Assembly (NCBI GenBank): GCA_001792895.1 | Contig: MARA01000002.1 | Location: forward strand, 1,860,001-1,924,000 | Length of the DNA: 64,000 bases | Direction of reading: 5' to 3' | From: Lentinus brumalis | Lineage: Eukaryota; Basidiomycota; Agaricomycetes; Polyporales; Polyporaceae | Shown: one piece after another, positions 11,055 through 24,414 of the stretch | How positions within the stretch are numbered: the first letter of the stretch is position 1 | Layout of the letters: every line of letters starts with the position of its first letter | Made by a program: the position numbers and the translations under genes | The notes under the pieces: generated by a model | What the model saw: only the letters and a program-made list of their open reading frames with translations | Told to the model about the DNA's origin: nothing | Databases searched by the model: none

Positions 11055-11463
11055 TTACGGTCCGGCCCACCTGTAACCCGAGAGCTGTTCATAGAACAGA
11101 TAAGCCCCAGATGGGGTAAGCACGGACACTCACAGGCGGTACCTCCAAAGACCAGCGAAGATAGCTAGTGCGCACCCGAAGAGCGAGGAAACGCAGGTAT
11201 CAGGCCGTATCGGGGCTCTCAGCACGATGTCTGGCGGAAGAAGGATCCGTAATCAGCCGCTAGAAAGGTGCAGGGTCGAGAACAAGACGTACCTCTTGCT
11301 GGGGCACCCACGGATCATAGGGACGCGCGCTCCGCCATACTACTCCCGACCTGGCGCGCCGAAACATGTTTGGTAGCACGTTCCACGGCGGCCACATATG
11401 AGCAGACTTTGCGTCATATCTAATCATGAGTCGGTCATCAATCTGCCTAGAATCGCCCGGCAT
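11055..11463 (-). CDS. Candidate small spliced gene, possible one-base defect
   Basis: Three potential exons (11463-11293, 11230-11134, 11084-11055) are bordered by good introns: GTACGT...GCCAG with a CTGAT branch site, and GTGAGT...AACAG. Exon 1 encodes 57 residues from an ATG; exon 2 has one open frame with a hydrophobic stretch ending LAIFAGLWRYRL; exon 3 ends at TAA. Exon 1 ends in phase 0 but exon 2 needs phase 1, so the model works only if exon 1 has lost one base, for example in its C4 run just before the donor. It could be a small membrane protein. No family is recognised and it may not be a gene. Confidence 0.3.
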
Positions 11464-11916
11464 TGAACTCTAGAGCTGCGGGTACAGGGTATGCCGCGCG
11501 AAGCTGCAGAGGGCGACCAGAGCAAGCTCAATATGGGCAGGCAGTTCCTCGGGGGCAATCCCACACAATATAAGAGACTTGCGAGCGCATGACACGCTCA
11601 GCACCATCGGGTCCAAGTTGCTATTCACCGCAAGTCGACAGGTGGACAGCGTGGTTTAGACGAACTTCGCAAACATTGCAGCGGACCGTGACGTGGAAAA
11701 ATGCAGAGCAATCGCTGCCTTACACGTCTCGCTGCCGCCGGCATATGTGCGGCTTCTGCCGCGAACATTGCAAAGCACGAACTCTCAGCAAGAGGCGCTT
11801 CAGGGGTCAACCTAAGGGAAGCAAGTTCGGATTGGGTAGACGAGGATGCATCACATCAGCCTTGTGGCGGCACGAACTTCCTCCACGCCTCCCGCTTGAG
11901 ACTCTCAAACTGCCCG

Positions 11917-12996
<1,080 letters not shown>

Positions 12997-13231
12997 GGTG
13001 GTGGGCGAGGGCGACGCGGTGGACGACGGACGAGCCCTCGGGGACGTTGAGGAGGACGATGAGCGAACTTCCGGGACACCTCAACGCCTTCGAGCGCTGC
13101 CGGGTTTTGCCGACCCCGCGTCAGCCAATGACGGGCCGAGTATCTGATATTCGCCTTCGTCCAATCCCGGACTTACTTACTTACTCTGGACTACTAGACT
13201 CCGAAGTCTGTTGTTGTGCTCTTCCATCACC

Positions 13232-13775
13232 ATGTCATCCTCCGTGGCCAAGGCCAAGGCTGCACCGCCGAAACTCTCCACGCAGGGTCCGTCTTGCACG
13301 TCGTACAGCACTGCGCACTTGTCTCACTCCTTCGGTGGCTAGCCAGAGATCCAGCAGCAATACAATCGCTACCAGAACGAGCTTCAGGCCTTGGCCGGTA
13401 AGATCGGAGAACTGGAGCAGGAGGCAGAGGAACACAAGTGCGTACAACTCTTGTTCTGCACGCCTGCACCCGCTGATTATGTGGACAGTCTGGTGCTCTC
13501 CACACTAGACGAGGCCCTCGCAAATGAGCCCGATCGAAAGTGCTTCCGTTTGGTCGGCGGGGTCTTGGTCGAGCGCACAGTCAAAGACGTCGTGCCCGCA
13601 TTAAAGACAAACAGGGACGGGGTGAGTTACTCGCAACTCTGCTTCCCACCACTTCCTGAACGTCATACAGATCCAGAAAGTGATTGCCAACCTCGTGGAA
13701 CAGTACAAAGCGAAGGATGAGGAGTTTGAGAAGCTCAAACGGGAATACAACATCCGTCCAGCATCTGCTGGCTGA
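13232..13775 (+). CDS. PFD2: Prefoldin subunit 2
   Basis: Beta-type subunit of the hexameric cytosolic chaperone that passes unfolded actin and tubulin to CCT. Four exons (13232-13286, 13347-13437, 13489-13621, 13671-13775) give 127 aa. The N-terminal helix is EIQQQYNRYQNELQALAGKI; the beta-hairpin region contains DRKCFRLVGGVLVERTVKDV; the C-terminal helix contains VEQYKAKDEEFEKLKREYNI. Length fits the family. The intron 1 acceptor is GCCAG before AGATCC; the TAG five bases upstream would break the frame. Confidence 0.93.
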
Positions 13776-14519
13776 GTCCGAGCACATACATGCTCGGAGT
13801 TCGCGGTAGAGGAGCCGAGCGAAGGTCTGACTGAATATCATCTTCTGGATTTTATATCCTCCGTCAACCACCCTCCTGCCGCTGTTTGCGAGTGTATTCT
13901 GAACCACGTATGATAATGTACACATAGTTTTACTCGCCATCGGCAGGCAGTCGTTGTTTCTTCTATTGGCGTCTCGCTACAAACCCATCGTAGGAGCCCG
14001 CACCATTGGGACACCGCTGTTTCCTCTATACGGTAGTGCTACACCACCGTCAATCCGACGCAACGTAGCCCACGAGTGCACCGATGTCCAGGAAGTGTTT
14101 GATCGCACGACCCCGTGTCCAATCAATTCCAGCTTCTGCGGCTAAATGCCAATGTGATCGGCTAGTATGGTTGTGGCGTACGCATACCTACTGTATGTGT
14201 CCACTCTCGTCTCTGCTCTCTGCACTCTACTGCCATGTTTCGCCTTCCTGCTCGCAGCAAACGGACGGTCGAGTCGTCGACGCCAGCATGTGCCTCTGCT
14301 GGATGCCGTGCGGCAGTGCAGAGTCCTGAGACCTGTGCCTGATGAACTCAAAACGTAAATGGTACATGGCAACCAGCGCCCCAACGTCTTCTCTCCTCCC
14401 TTCGTTTTCGAGCGGCCTGCTCTCTCGCCGGGCTACTTGCTGCGCGTGGACTTTCACTCCTTTGTCCTACCGCTGTGAAATTTCCTTCGTTCACGTTCCT
14501 TTCCTGCTTCGTTCTCAAG
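13776..14519. other. Intergenic region upstream of the CAP-protein gene
   Basis: Long pyrimidine-rich tracts precede the ATG at 14520, as in the promoters of strongly expressed fungal secreted proteins. No gene is recognised. Confidence 0.4.
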
Positions 14520-15807
14520 ATGAAGCTTTCGATCGGCTGCGCCTTCCTTGTGGTCGCGTTCGCGGCAGTGGCTGCTGCTGCTCCAGCAGCTCCAGCGATC
14601 TTCCACGGTGAGCATCCCACTGGATCTAACTCTGCGAGGTTATGCTGAACAGGTAACACAGACTCTGCTAGCAACGCCTCTGCAGATCCTACATCTCCGA
14701 GCTCCGTGTCGGGTGGAGGGAGCTCGTCCGAGGTCTCGTCTCCCGTCTCCGATCCCACTGCTATAACTTCCCAGACTGTGTCCGCCACTTCGATTCCAAG
14801 TTCTTCGTCAGCTGAACATTCTTCTGCCACGTCCAACATTGAGTCCACGAGCGTCACATCGTCAAGTTCTCCTACCGACACAGCATCTGCAACGCCGAGT
14901 GCCTCGAGCGTTGCGCCGTCCTCGTCTATCGAGTCTAGTACCTCCACGCCAAGTGCTCCCTCAGATATCTCTACGTCAAGTGCTGCAGCAGAGACCTCCA
15001 CGTCTTCCGCAGGAGCGTCTGCCTCCAGTACTGATGCGCCGACCAGTTCCGCCACCGTCACATCGTCATCACAGGTTTCCTCGCCCACCAGCGCAACGAG
15101 CTCGTCAGTGACGTCCTCGACTGAGAACCCCACCACGACCAATTCCCAGGCTACCAGTACCACCGTATCCTCCAGCGTCAGCTCTACGACTTCTCGGCCT
15201 ACGTCGGCACCTATCTCGGTTGACAAGCACGTCTACCTGGACGCACACAACGACGTCCGTGCGCAGTTCGGAGCCTCTCCCCTTGCCTGGTCGGACGAAC
15301 TCCAGGCGAAGGCTCAGGGTTACGCGGAGCAGTGCCAATTGAAGCATTCCGATGGCGCTCTCGGCCAGGTCGGCGAGAACCTGGCCGCTGCGACAGGCAT
15401 CTTCACCGAGAATCAGGCAGTGTCCCTCTTCACGCAGGACAGAGGTATGGAAGTCACGAGTCCCTGCACCTCTCGTACTGAATCGCCTCCGATCCAGATC
15501 AATTCAACAGGAGGGATGTCGTCATGAGTCACTTTACTCAGGTCGTATGGAAGTCTACGACACAGTTGGGCTGTGGCATTGCATTGTGCCCTGGCCTGTT
15601 CGGAAACCGACAGGGCCCCGCCACATACCATGTCTGCTTGTACGATCCCGTCGGGAACGTCGTCGGGGAAGAAAAGTCAGTGTGCCCTTCCGCGTCATCG
15701 ATTTGTCAGAGACTCACGTCGGTGCCGCAGAGACAACCTTCCAATCGCTTGATCACGCAACTACGGCCAGGTACCATCCAATATTTAACCGCTTTCGCCA
15801 GGAGTGA
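14520..15807 (+). CDS. Secreted CAP/PR-1 family protein with long Ser/Thr spacer
   Basis: Exons 14520-14607, 14653-15444, 15498-15675 and 15771-15807 join in phase to about 364 aa. The first 20 residues are a signal peptide (MKLSIGCAFLVVAFAAVAAA). Residues about 30-215 are almost wholly Ser/Thr/Ala/Pro, a probable heavily O-glycosylated stalk. The CAP domain follows: HNDVRAQFG, HSDGALGQVGENLA, HFTQVVWKST, LGCGIALCPG and YHVCLYDPVGN, including the conserved His/Glu cavity residues and cysteines. CAP proteins act outside the cell; fungal members bind sterols or fatty acids. The last exon is the least certain part: the acceptor at 15770 is chosen only because it restores the frame. Confidence 0.85.
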
Positions 15808-16915
15808 CTCCCCGTTACTCCCGAGGTCAGGCAACCTTTTCCATGGCTTATTTATCGCCTCTATTCCGGGAGTAGTCGGGCGTTCTTATCCTGCGTGGGC
15901 TGGACGGGAAGCATATTCGCATTCGCGATACTACGCAGTGCCGTTCCATATGGGTTATCTCTGATGTCGTCGCTTTACTGCATGTCTGTCTAGCTATCAC
16001 GTTTTGTAGGTTGCGCGCGTGTCGTGCCGATGTCCAATGCATGTATTGTTTATTCTCGCAGGTCGTCAATGCACCCATGGTTTGGTCTGAAACACTCGCG
16101 CCGTGGTTGTGCCTCGGGCGGCTGACAGGCCCAAGGGCCATCAGAGTCCTGTGGGACAGTGTCCACGTACTAGTATCGTCCCCTGGATCGCCGGTCCCTC
16201 CGGGGACGAGCATCTCTGAGCATCTGCACTTGCGAGCGCCGTTTATCAAGGGCGGGGCAGATTCAAGCCAGAGATTTGGTCCACACAAGGGGTCCCCGAT
16301 CGGTTTCATCGACTCATTCATAGATGCAGGGCCTCGTGGGTATTGAACGGGTACTCGGCTGTGTTTGCTGCCCGGTTAGAGCCCAAGACAAACGGAGTGC
16401 GTCTTGCGAATATGAAACGCCGCACCTATCATTAATACAGTGTAGCTAGCGCACAGTCGAAAAAAGGAGCGCGCCGCGTGTAACAAATCCGAGGCTCTCG
16501 GGACGACCATGATCATGTTGGCCCTGCAAGGATGCTAATATGAGCGGTCAGTCCTTCGAGTCTTCCTATCGACTGGGAGGTACGATCGGTGCAAGGGCGC
16601 TGCACAGCTGCAACGGATCTTCATCGACGGCACAGTGGAGTGCCCGCGGATATCCTACTAGTACCAGCGTCCCAGACAGGCCCCGAGGCGGGTGGCAAGA
16701 TGAGCTGCCGCCGCCTCGTGTGCAACTAGTCCAAGTACGGAGGTTGACCTGTCCGAGGAGCAAGCTCCGACGCAGAAATAGCGGGCGCGAGCGCTGATGA
16801 GGCGGTCAACCTTCGCTGAGTATGAAGGGACACATCGCTGAATTGCTAGAAGCTACACGGGGTTTTGAAACGGCGTGCTAGGTCGGAGACCTAACACTCG
16901 TACGGCTGACAGAGA
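15808..16915. other. Intergenic region, 1.1 kb
   Basis: Lies between two convergent genes. Only short ORFs without codon structure are seen. No RNA gene or repeat is recognised. Confidence 0.4.
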
Positions 16916-19622
16916 TCACAGAACTCGGGTTGCGTAATCGTAGATGTTCATCTGCTTCAACGCCTCTTCGTGCACAAGCATGAATAGCTCCTTCCCACCT
17001 CCGACGGACGCGTTCGTGACTGCAAAGTAAGACGTCAGTGATCAGCCGATAGGGAAGATAAAGCGACGGGATCGACGACTCACGCCACAGTGCGGCCTTG
17101 ATCCACAACTCCCCATTCACCTCTTCGTCCAGGTTCAGGTACGTGCACGCAATACGAAGCATCATTGTCGTGGGTTCGAAGAAGCTCGTCACCGCAGGGA
17201 AGCGGTCGGTGCCGATGGGCAACCGAGTGGAACCCTGGCTGCCCCCCTGCCTCTGCGAGACCTCGAATCCGAAGCAGCGCAGGGCCTCCATGTCCTGCTG
17301 CAACGCCTCCTTCAGCTGCCGCGCATTACCCGACGCCCGCAGCTTCTCTGCGACGGCGTGCAAGGCAAGCGCAAGGAGAGGGCGGACGGGGCCCCGCGTC
17401 GATCTGAAAGTGTCTCGCACGCTCTTCTCGAACTCTCGTGCTTCTGTGAGCGACGCGGCCAAGAACGAGGCTGACGCAACGCGCTGTTTGAGCTCATGCC
17501 GCTTTCGTAGGCGAGCCTCGCCATCCTTGCGGTCCTCCTCGCACAGGAAGCATGTACAGTGCTCCAGCATGTGCTTCTTGAGGACCGCCTGGCGATCCTG
17601 GTAGGACTCCTCGACAGTGTACGGGATCGTGATTTCCGTGCCTGCTGGGATGGGTCCCGTGGCGCGGATGACCATGACATCCCCGATACAGTACCATACG
17701 GCGTTTGCCGAGCAGGAGTGGTTGAACAGCGACGCGAGAGGATAGAGACCGGTCGGCTTCGCGCCCTGCTCGTCAGCGTGGTAATTCTCCAGACGGTAAG
17801 GGCTGAAATTGTTGTACGTGCAGATAGCTTCCAACTGCGCGATGTCGATGTCCACCTTCGGGTTCAGCGGTTCCACCGGCACCGGGGCCCTCGCAGCGGG
17901 AGGATAACGGCCGGGTGGTTGCGGATAGTCGGGTCCAGCATACAGGTGGAAGACCTCGTCATGCAAGTCGGGGTTGCCGGAGATCTTTTCGACGATGCGC
18001 GCGAGCAAGAGCGCATCGGTCCTCTCTTTCGACGTGTTCGATATGAGGTCCAGAGTGACTATGACCCTGTCCTTCGGCAGGTCTGAGGCATACACCGATA
18101 CAAAGGGCTTGGTAACCATCTGAGAGACGATCAGTTTCCAGTTGAAGCGGAGCAGAATTCATTAGCGTACCAGGAGATCCCCAGCTTGAAGGTCTTTTGT
18201 CGCCACGACTCCGCGACCGCCGCCACGTTGATCCATCGTACGAACTTCTATGGCGCCGGTGTACTCAGCAGCATCGAGTCTGATCTTCTTCTTCGCCGTA
18301 CGGAACAATGATGCCCAGTCGTACTGACCGGTCGCCCGCTCCTTTGACCGAGCACCGCAGCGCTCGATCGAAGAATCCGCGGCGGGGTCGTCGGGATGGG
18401 CATTCTTCCAACGGACGAAAGACTGTTGTGCTGCTGCGTACTCTGCCCTGCCGTAATGTGCCTTGGCCAGCCGGAAGACGGCTCTCCCAACATGAGCATC
18501 CGGAATACCTGCGGTAGACAACACTCGTTGTGCGTCGCAAAGCGCACCCGAGTAGTACTTCATGCGAAGGTACGCCTCTGCCCTGTTCAAGAGGAGCACT
18601 GGCGCGTCAGGCTGTATGGCAAGTCCTTGTGAGTACGCGAACGCGGCTAGGAACCACTGAGACGCCTTAAAGTAACCATTACCGCGTTCCTGCCATGCGT
18701 CCAGTGTGCTCGGTGACACATGCGACCCAGGAACGGCAAGACCGGTCCGCCATGTCACGCCGTCGAGGAGGGGGCTACGAGGTACGACGAAGGAGATGTC
18801 TGTGGGGCTGTCGACACGGACCAGTGGACGGTCACCTTGCATGGGTGCCTTGAAGGTGGGCTCGCGGATGGCCAAGACGCTCCCGACAGGGAATAACGCA
18901 TCCAGGTGTTCGAGCGTGCAGTCGAACGTCGATGGAAAGTTGTATATGGACAGGTCATACGCAACGCCGTCCACGTCCTCAATGACGGTCTGGATTGCCA
19001 CCATACGCGCTGGCGAACGGGTGAACGGGGGCGAGATATGCAGGAAGGCACAGACGTACAACAAGGAGCGATGACACGGCAGAGGAGGTAGTTGCCCTGT
19101 AAGTAGCGTGAGTTCAACGATCCGATGAGGTGAAAGGGAGTACGTACAACATGGGCGCGGCCCACCAGCATGTCGGCGAACCGCACTGCAGAGTATAGGT
19201 TGTGATGCAGACTAGGTGACAGGATGATGTGTAAACGCACCTGGCTGAAGCTCCTGAATTGGCGTCGCACTGGAGTGTTTGGGAAACCCGACCCTAGTCA
19301 TGAACACCTGGATACCCGATCCAGCAGCGCCATAGCGGGAGGCCCGTTCGAGGTCAGAACGTCGGCGGAGTTGTTCAGAAACCAAGAGGGAGCGGTCAAA
19401 GAGGGGCGCAGGCTCTGGAGGGATCCTGCGGTCCTCTTCGAACCATTCCCTATATCTCTTCAGATACTCTGTGGTCTCCTCGGGAGACATTCCATGATGA
19501 TACGACGGCGAGGGTCTCCGCGCAGTCACTCCTATGCCAGAGGATACGGCGCCCTGTATAGAGAGTGGGTGGGGATCAAGGGTTATTTGGGCCATGCGGG
19601 CGGCGAGTTTTGCTGGGTCCAT
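16916..19622 (-). CDS. TPR- and SET-domain protein (SMYD-like methyltransferase)
   Basis: Six exons (19622-19241, 19185-19148, 19096-19060, 19009-18171, 18119-17084, 17019-16916) join in exact phase to 811 aa. An N-terminal region is followed by TPR-like helices (ERGNGYFKASQWFLAAFAYS, and further LLLNRAEAYLRMKYYSGAL). A SET domain follows: GGRGVVATKDLQAGDLL, then the AdoMet-binding NHSC motif at residues 565-568 within PLASLFNHSCSANAVW. Next come ITIPYTVEE and a post-SET cysteine cluster (HCTCFLCEED). SET proteins of this layout methylate lysines; the target is unknown. Two exons are only 37-38 nt. TPR before the split SET domain resembles fungal Set5/Set6 relatives, and no MYND finger is evident. 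Confidence 0.9.
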
Positions 19623-20498
19623 GGTGAGGGCACAGTTGAGGGGAGGTTGAGCGGGGATTCAAGACCCCCGAGTGGTCAGCCAGTTATGAGAGAGACGACT
19701 CATGGGGCCCGTGAGTACCAGAGCTCCGTTCACGAGCACGAACAGAAACGGGGTCCGCGGTGGTGAAAGCTTCCGCCGTTCCAAAGACGGCATATGTTTG
19801 CGTGGGTGGGTCCACCGATTGATGTCAGGACACTCATCATACCTATCGTAGCTGCATCGGGAACGAGTCAGTTGGTTACTGGACTCAATTTGGAGGAGAT
19901 ACTTGCCTCGATGCGGGTCGGAGTTCGCGGATTGCTTCCAGAAGAACGGGGAGAGGCCACGACGTGCATTGAAGACGCGCGTTTGCCTTTCGGCGCGGTC
20001 AAATTTCCTCGTTCTTCGATCTCAGCCAGCTACCATATGGTGGGTGTGCTGGCTCGAGGCATGTTGATCTGATGCATGCGTCGTCGGACCTGTAGCGAGC
20101 CCGCTGTATCCCTCCAAACCGCGTTTGAAAGCGGAGAGCGGCGCTGCTTTAGCGTTCATACCCTTGAAACCGAGTCACAGAGCGTTGTCGTAAGAGAGGC
20201 TTCCGCATACAGATTGGACTGCAGCCACGGTCAGCCCAGGGTCGTTGCGGACCGGACGAACTTGGGATTCCGAGTATGGCGAGACGCCGTGTCTATGTCA
20301 GGTCCGAGGGTTAAGGTTGGGCGTCGCTGGCGGCTATTGTGCAACTCAATCTCTGACGCGGTCAACACGACCCCTGCACGAGTCTGCGGTTCGCGGCTTC
20401 TTACGCTCTCACTTTCCCCGATCGGTCGGGGTTATACCGTTGCAGACCCTGGCTGAAGTGACAAGTCGATCTGTGCACTCTCGACTTAGGCCCACTTC
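19623..20498. other. Divergent intergenic region between the SET gene and MLH3
   Basis: 876 bp between two divergent start codons. No coding structure or repeat is recognised; probably separate promoters. Confidence 0.4.
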
Positions 20499-23400
20499 AT
20501 GAACGTCGCAGGACCCTCGCAAAGCGCATACATTGCACCTCTACCCTCGTCCACCAGGTCCAAGCTACGGTCCACCCAGATCCTTACGTCCTTGCCCCAG
20601 CTTGTGTCTGAGCTTGTGCAGAACTCCTTAGACGCAGGTGCGCGCACCATAGACGTAAGCCTTGACCCTGAGGAGTGGGAATGCTGGGTCCGAGACGATG
20701 GCGCGGGAATACCTAGAGACGGCCTTGCACTACTAGCAGGAGGTGCCGAGACCGGGAGGTATGGTAGGTGCATGCTGAAGCTTCAGGGGCGAGAGCCGTT
20801 TGCCGGATGATACGAGGTGCTAAAGTGGCGGTCAGGTACGTCGAAGGCGTATACACCCGCGTCGTTGAACGAAGTCGCCACGTTTGGCTTTCGCGGTGAA
20901 GGTAGAATTTTGGAATGCACGTCGATGATCAGTGTTAATAAAACTCCCATTTGACAGCGTTGGCCTCCGTAGCCGACTTGTGCTGTCTCGAAGTTTGTTC
21001 TCGCACGAAGCACTCAAGCGAGAATTGGTCTGTAATTCTGAAGGTGCGCTGGTCCCGCTCATGAACAGCCTTCATGTTCGCGAACGCACCGGCAGGGAGG
21101 CCAAATGTTGTACACTGGGCCCTCAGTTCGATGGCGCAGGGAGTCCCCGGGAACAGTGGTATCTGTCCGGGATGTGTTCTACAACGTCCGTCAGTCCGTG
21201 CCTCCCTGCATATATGCGCATATACTCATGCTCGTGAAGCTTCCTATCCGGAGACGGTCTCACCCGAGTGCTGCTCGCACTGTTGACCTCGTTAGAAGAG
21301 AGATAGAGACGTTTGCTCTAGTCTTCCCAGACGTATGCTTTTCTCTCTCGACCTCGAAGAAGGGGCAAGATGGTGTGTACGTCAGATCCCAAGCGCGTGT
21401 ACTTACTATTCCGAAGGTCCTCCACAGTATCTCCATTCTCGATGCTGCCCACTGATTCGTCACCATCAGACTCAGTCCACTCTGAAGGCTTTCCGCCATC
21501 TGTATGGCAAAGCACTTGCCAGCGTGCGTCATCCGTACGACTCCAGACAGCACAGGTTATTCACGTTCTTGTCTGTCAGCATGTCGAAGAGATTGACGAA
21601 AGTCATGGCGATATGCGCATTGAAGGATTCATTTCTCTCGAGGGTGCACACTCAAAGGTACCGCATCCCGCATGCCCTATCATTCATTCTGACGGCTGAT
21701 TGGTCTACTCCAGAGCTACCAGTTCTTGTGTATGAGCTTGCTATCCCTCGCTGAAGATGAACTTACTGTCTTGCAACAGATGTGAATAGACACCCACTGG
21801 GCGCATGCGACCTGAATCACAGCATTGATGGCATATTTGCTCGTAGCTCATTCAGCAAACATGTACGTTGTTATATCTCAATTCATACCTGCATCTCAAT
21901 GACGACATGCCAGGCTTATGACGAGTCTGGGGCAATCGGCAGCCCTCGCCCAGGTGAGGCCCCTCCTCACTATTGCTACAAACACGCACACATAAGTTAC
22001 TTTAGACCCTCGTCGTTCCCCGCGCAAGACAGAGAAGAGACCGGTTTATGTCTTGAACATCACGATACCCCCACAGCATGTCGACAACTGCATCGAACCA
22101 TCAAAAGCTTCGGTGCACCTCCAGGTACGCCACCTTGCTCCTCATAGTTACTTCACTGACGGTCTGGTGACGTTTCTGTCAGAATTCAGCATCTGTAATC
22201 GAGTTCCTGTCTTCCGTCGTGGAGGCCGTCCTCGTTCGCCATAACTTTCTCCTTCCTCGACTCGCACGCGAACACAAGACGCCTTCCCCCAGGAAGAGGC
22301 GGAAGAAGGACGCCGAAGACGTACCCCACGCGCCATGTACTGATCCCCATATGAATCGTTCCTTATCGCAGCCTGCCTCTGGACTTAGTGGACCTTCCAC
22401 GCAAACACAAGAAGGATGCGCACCCTGGCTTGGATTGTCAGCCCTTCCCACAGCCCGGGAGATTGGCGTGCTCGTCGGGGGAACCCAAGATGCTTCTGAC
22501 ATACTCTGGACCGATCCTGCAACGCGCGAGACCTTCATCATCGACGCTCGCACAGGCAACTCCTATCCACAGTCTGCACCTGCAGCTCCCATCCAACACG
22601 ACACCTCAGCTCAGCCCGCTACGAGGGCACGCATGTCCTTAGGTATACTCGGTCCAGGAGCTGCCAGGGAGCCTCCTGCATGGATGACGGAGGCGCTCAA
22701 GGCCAACGAAGCATACAAACTCACAGAGACCCAGATCCCTGCCGTCACAGTCCCGACCGAGACTGCGCGGCATGCCTGTGACCGTGTGCACACTCGCCCG
22801 CACGCCCGTCTCTTCGACAGGTCGGCTGATGACGAGCGGCACTCCTTCACACCCTGGGACGCGCCACAGCTCACACGGTTCAGCCGAGAGGACCTGCGGA
22901 AGGCGCACGTCCTCGGCCAAGTCGATCGGAAGTTCGTCGCATGCATCATGCAGCCTTCGCGTTCGCTTGCCCCCGACGCCAGCGGTGGAGGTGTGGACTG
23001 GCCGGATATAGGAGGGCGAGTACTGGTGCTCGTGGACCAGCATGCGGCGGACGAGCGGATCCGAGTTGAACGTTTCTTCAGAGACGTCTGTGAAGGATTC
23101 CTGTCGTACCGTGGGCGACCTGCACCCGCAGGGAGGCGCGAAGGTGACCGGGACGCGCGCCGCGGTGGCGTACGGACGAGGACCGTCGATCCTCCCGCGA
23201 ATGTCCTGTTGACCAAGGTTGAGGCGGTGCGGATTGCTTTGTCGCAAGACGTGCGTGAAGCGTTTGCGAAATGGGGCGTTGCGTTGTCCGGTGCTGCGGT
23301 ACCTCCTGGACCAGTACGGGCGGTGGAACACGGGGCGGAGGAGGCCGCGTACGTACAAGTGTCCGTGACGGCTGTCCCCGAGGTGGTCGCAGACAAGGTA

Positions 23401-23955
23401 CGTAAACGATGCGTGTGCTGGACAAGGCGTTGACTGACGTATGGCCTGTCGCAGTTGCTGTCCGGGGACGAGCTACGCGATCTTGTGAAGGGGTATCTAG
23501 GTAAACTTGAAACGGACGGCGTCGAAGGTGTGCTGCAGGCGACCGGCAGCAAGCTCGGACCCGCGGACGAGGGAGGATGGCAGAAGGCGCTACGATGGTG
23601 TCCGCAAGAGCTTGTCAACTTGATAAATTCGAAGGCGTGTCGAGGTGTGCATGTCACTATTATTTCATACTTCATGCACTCACGCGGGTGCTCTCAGGTG
23701 CTATCATGTTCAACGATACGCTCACGATGGAGCAATGCAAGTCGCTCATCTCGAGGTTGTCTGAGACAGCCCTGCCATTCCAGTGTGCACACGGGAGGTG
23801 AGCTGGTTACCTGACTACGCTACTGCCTGTGCTGAAGGGACGGACAACGCTTCAGGCCATCGTTGGTACCGCTGCTGGATACGGGCGGGGCTGGATGTTC
23901 TAATGACTCGCGACTGGGACTTGACTGGAGCGCTTTCATGCGGGCGAGTGTGTAG
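20499..23955 (+). CDS. MLH3: DNA mismatch repair / meiotic MutL homologue MLH3
   Basis: Fifteen exons (from 20499-20763 to 23856-23955) join in phase to 896 aa. The N-terminal GHKL ATPase has ELVQNSLDAGA, DDGAGI, GTSKAYTP and FGFRGEALASVADL. The MutL transducer region has EGFISLEGAH, then YVNRHPLGACDLNHSIDGIF. A linker of about 250 residues follows. The C-terminal nuclease domain has the metal-binding motif DQHAADERIRVE (DQHA-x2-E-x4-E) at residues 647-658, then ACRGAIMFND and FQCAHGRP, all intact. MLH3 pairs with MLH1 as an endonuclease that nicks DNA in crossover formation and mismatch repair. MLH1 and PMS2 type are less likely: the linker and the DQHAADERIRVE context fit MLH3. The 42-nt intron at 21198-21239 is a multiple of three and could be retained. 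Confidence 0.93.
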
Positions 23956-24414
23956 TACTACGTAGTCGGAACATGTATTATCCTGACTCGGACACAGTCA
24001 CAGCGGGGCCGGGAGCAACTAGTCATGGTCTCGTACCCAGACAGCTCGGTGTCGGTGGTGAGGTGCGGCGTGAACGGAGCCGTCTGACGAGACCAAGTAC
24101 AGAGTAGTCAAGCCTCTTGGAGTATCTGATTCAAGCTTACACGATTTTGTGAGTCTGTGACACAGCGACCGCTGAGGCCCTTTGAGGCCCTGGCCATGGC
24201 TGGAGCTCGAGGGAGCTGGACACTGCTGGACATCGATGAATCAGATCTGGATGATGTCACGCGACCGTGTATGGGCGATGACGTCATGGCCCCGGTCCCT
24301 TCATATACCTCGGGTCTACGTGTCGACGCAGAACTCTACTTACACCGTCACGTACCACTCACACTCGAACTTGCACCTGCTCTGCTCTCGCAAACACCTA
24401 CCTCAACACACATC
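23956..24414. other. Intergenic region upstream of the SBDS-N gene
   Basis: 459 bp. An open frame runs into the downstream start from 24157, but the conserved protein begins at 24415, so this is taken as promoter and leader. Confidence 0.4.

Noticed and set aside
14348..15226. Minus-strand ORF of 292 codons rich in Val/Glu/Asp
   Set aside because: Mirror of the Ser/Thr-rich spacer of the CAP protein; composition follows from TCN/ACN codons read backwards.
22611..23675. Long minus-strand ORF (354 codons)
   Set aside because: Antisense shadow of the large MLH3 exon, whose plus-strand frame carries the conserved nuclease motifs.
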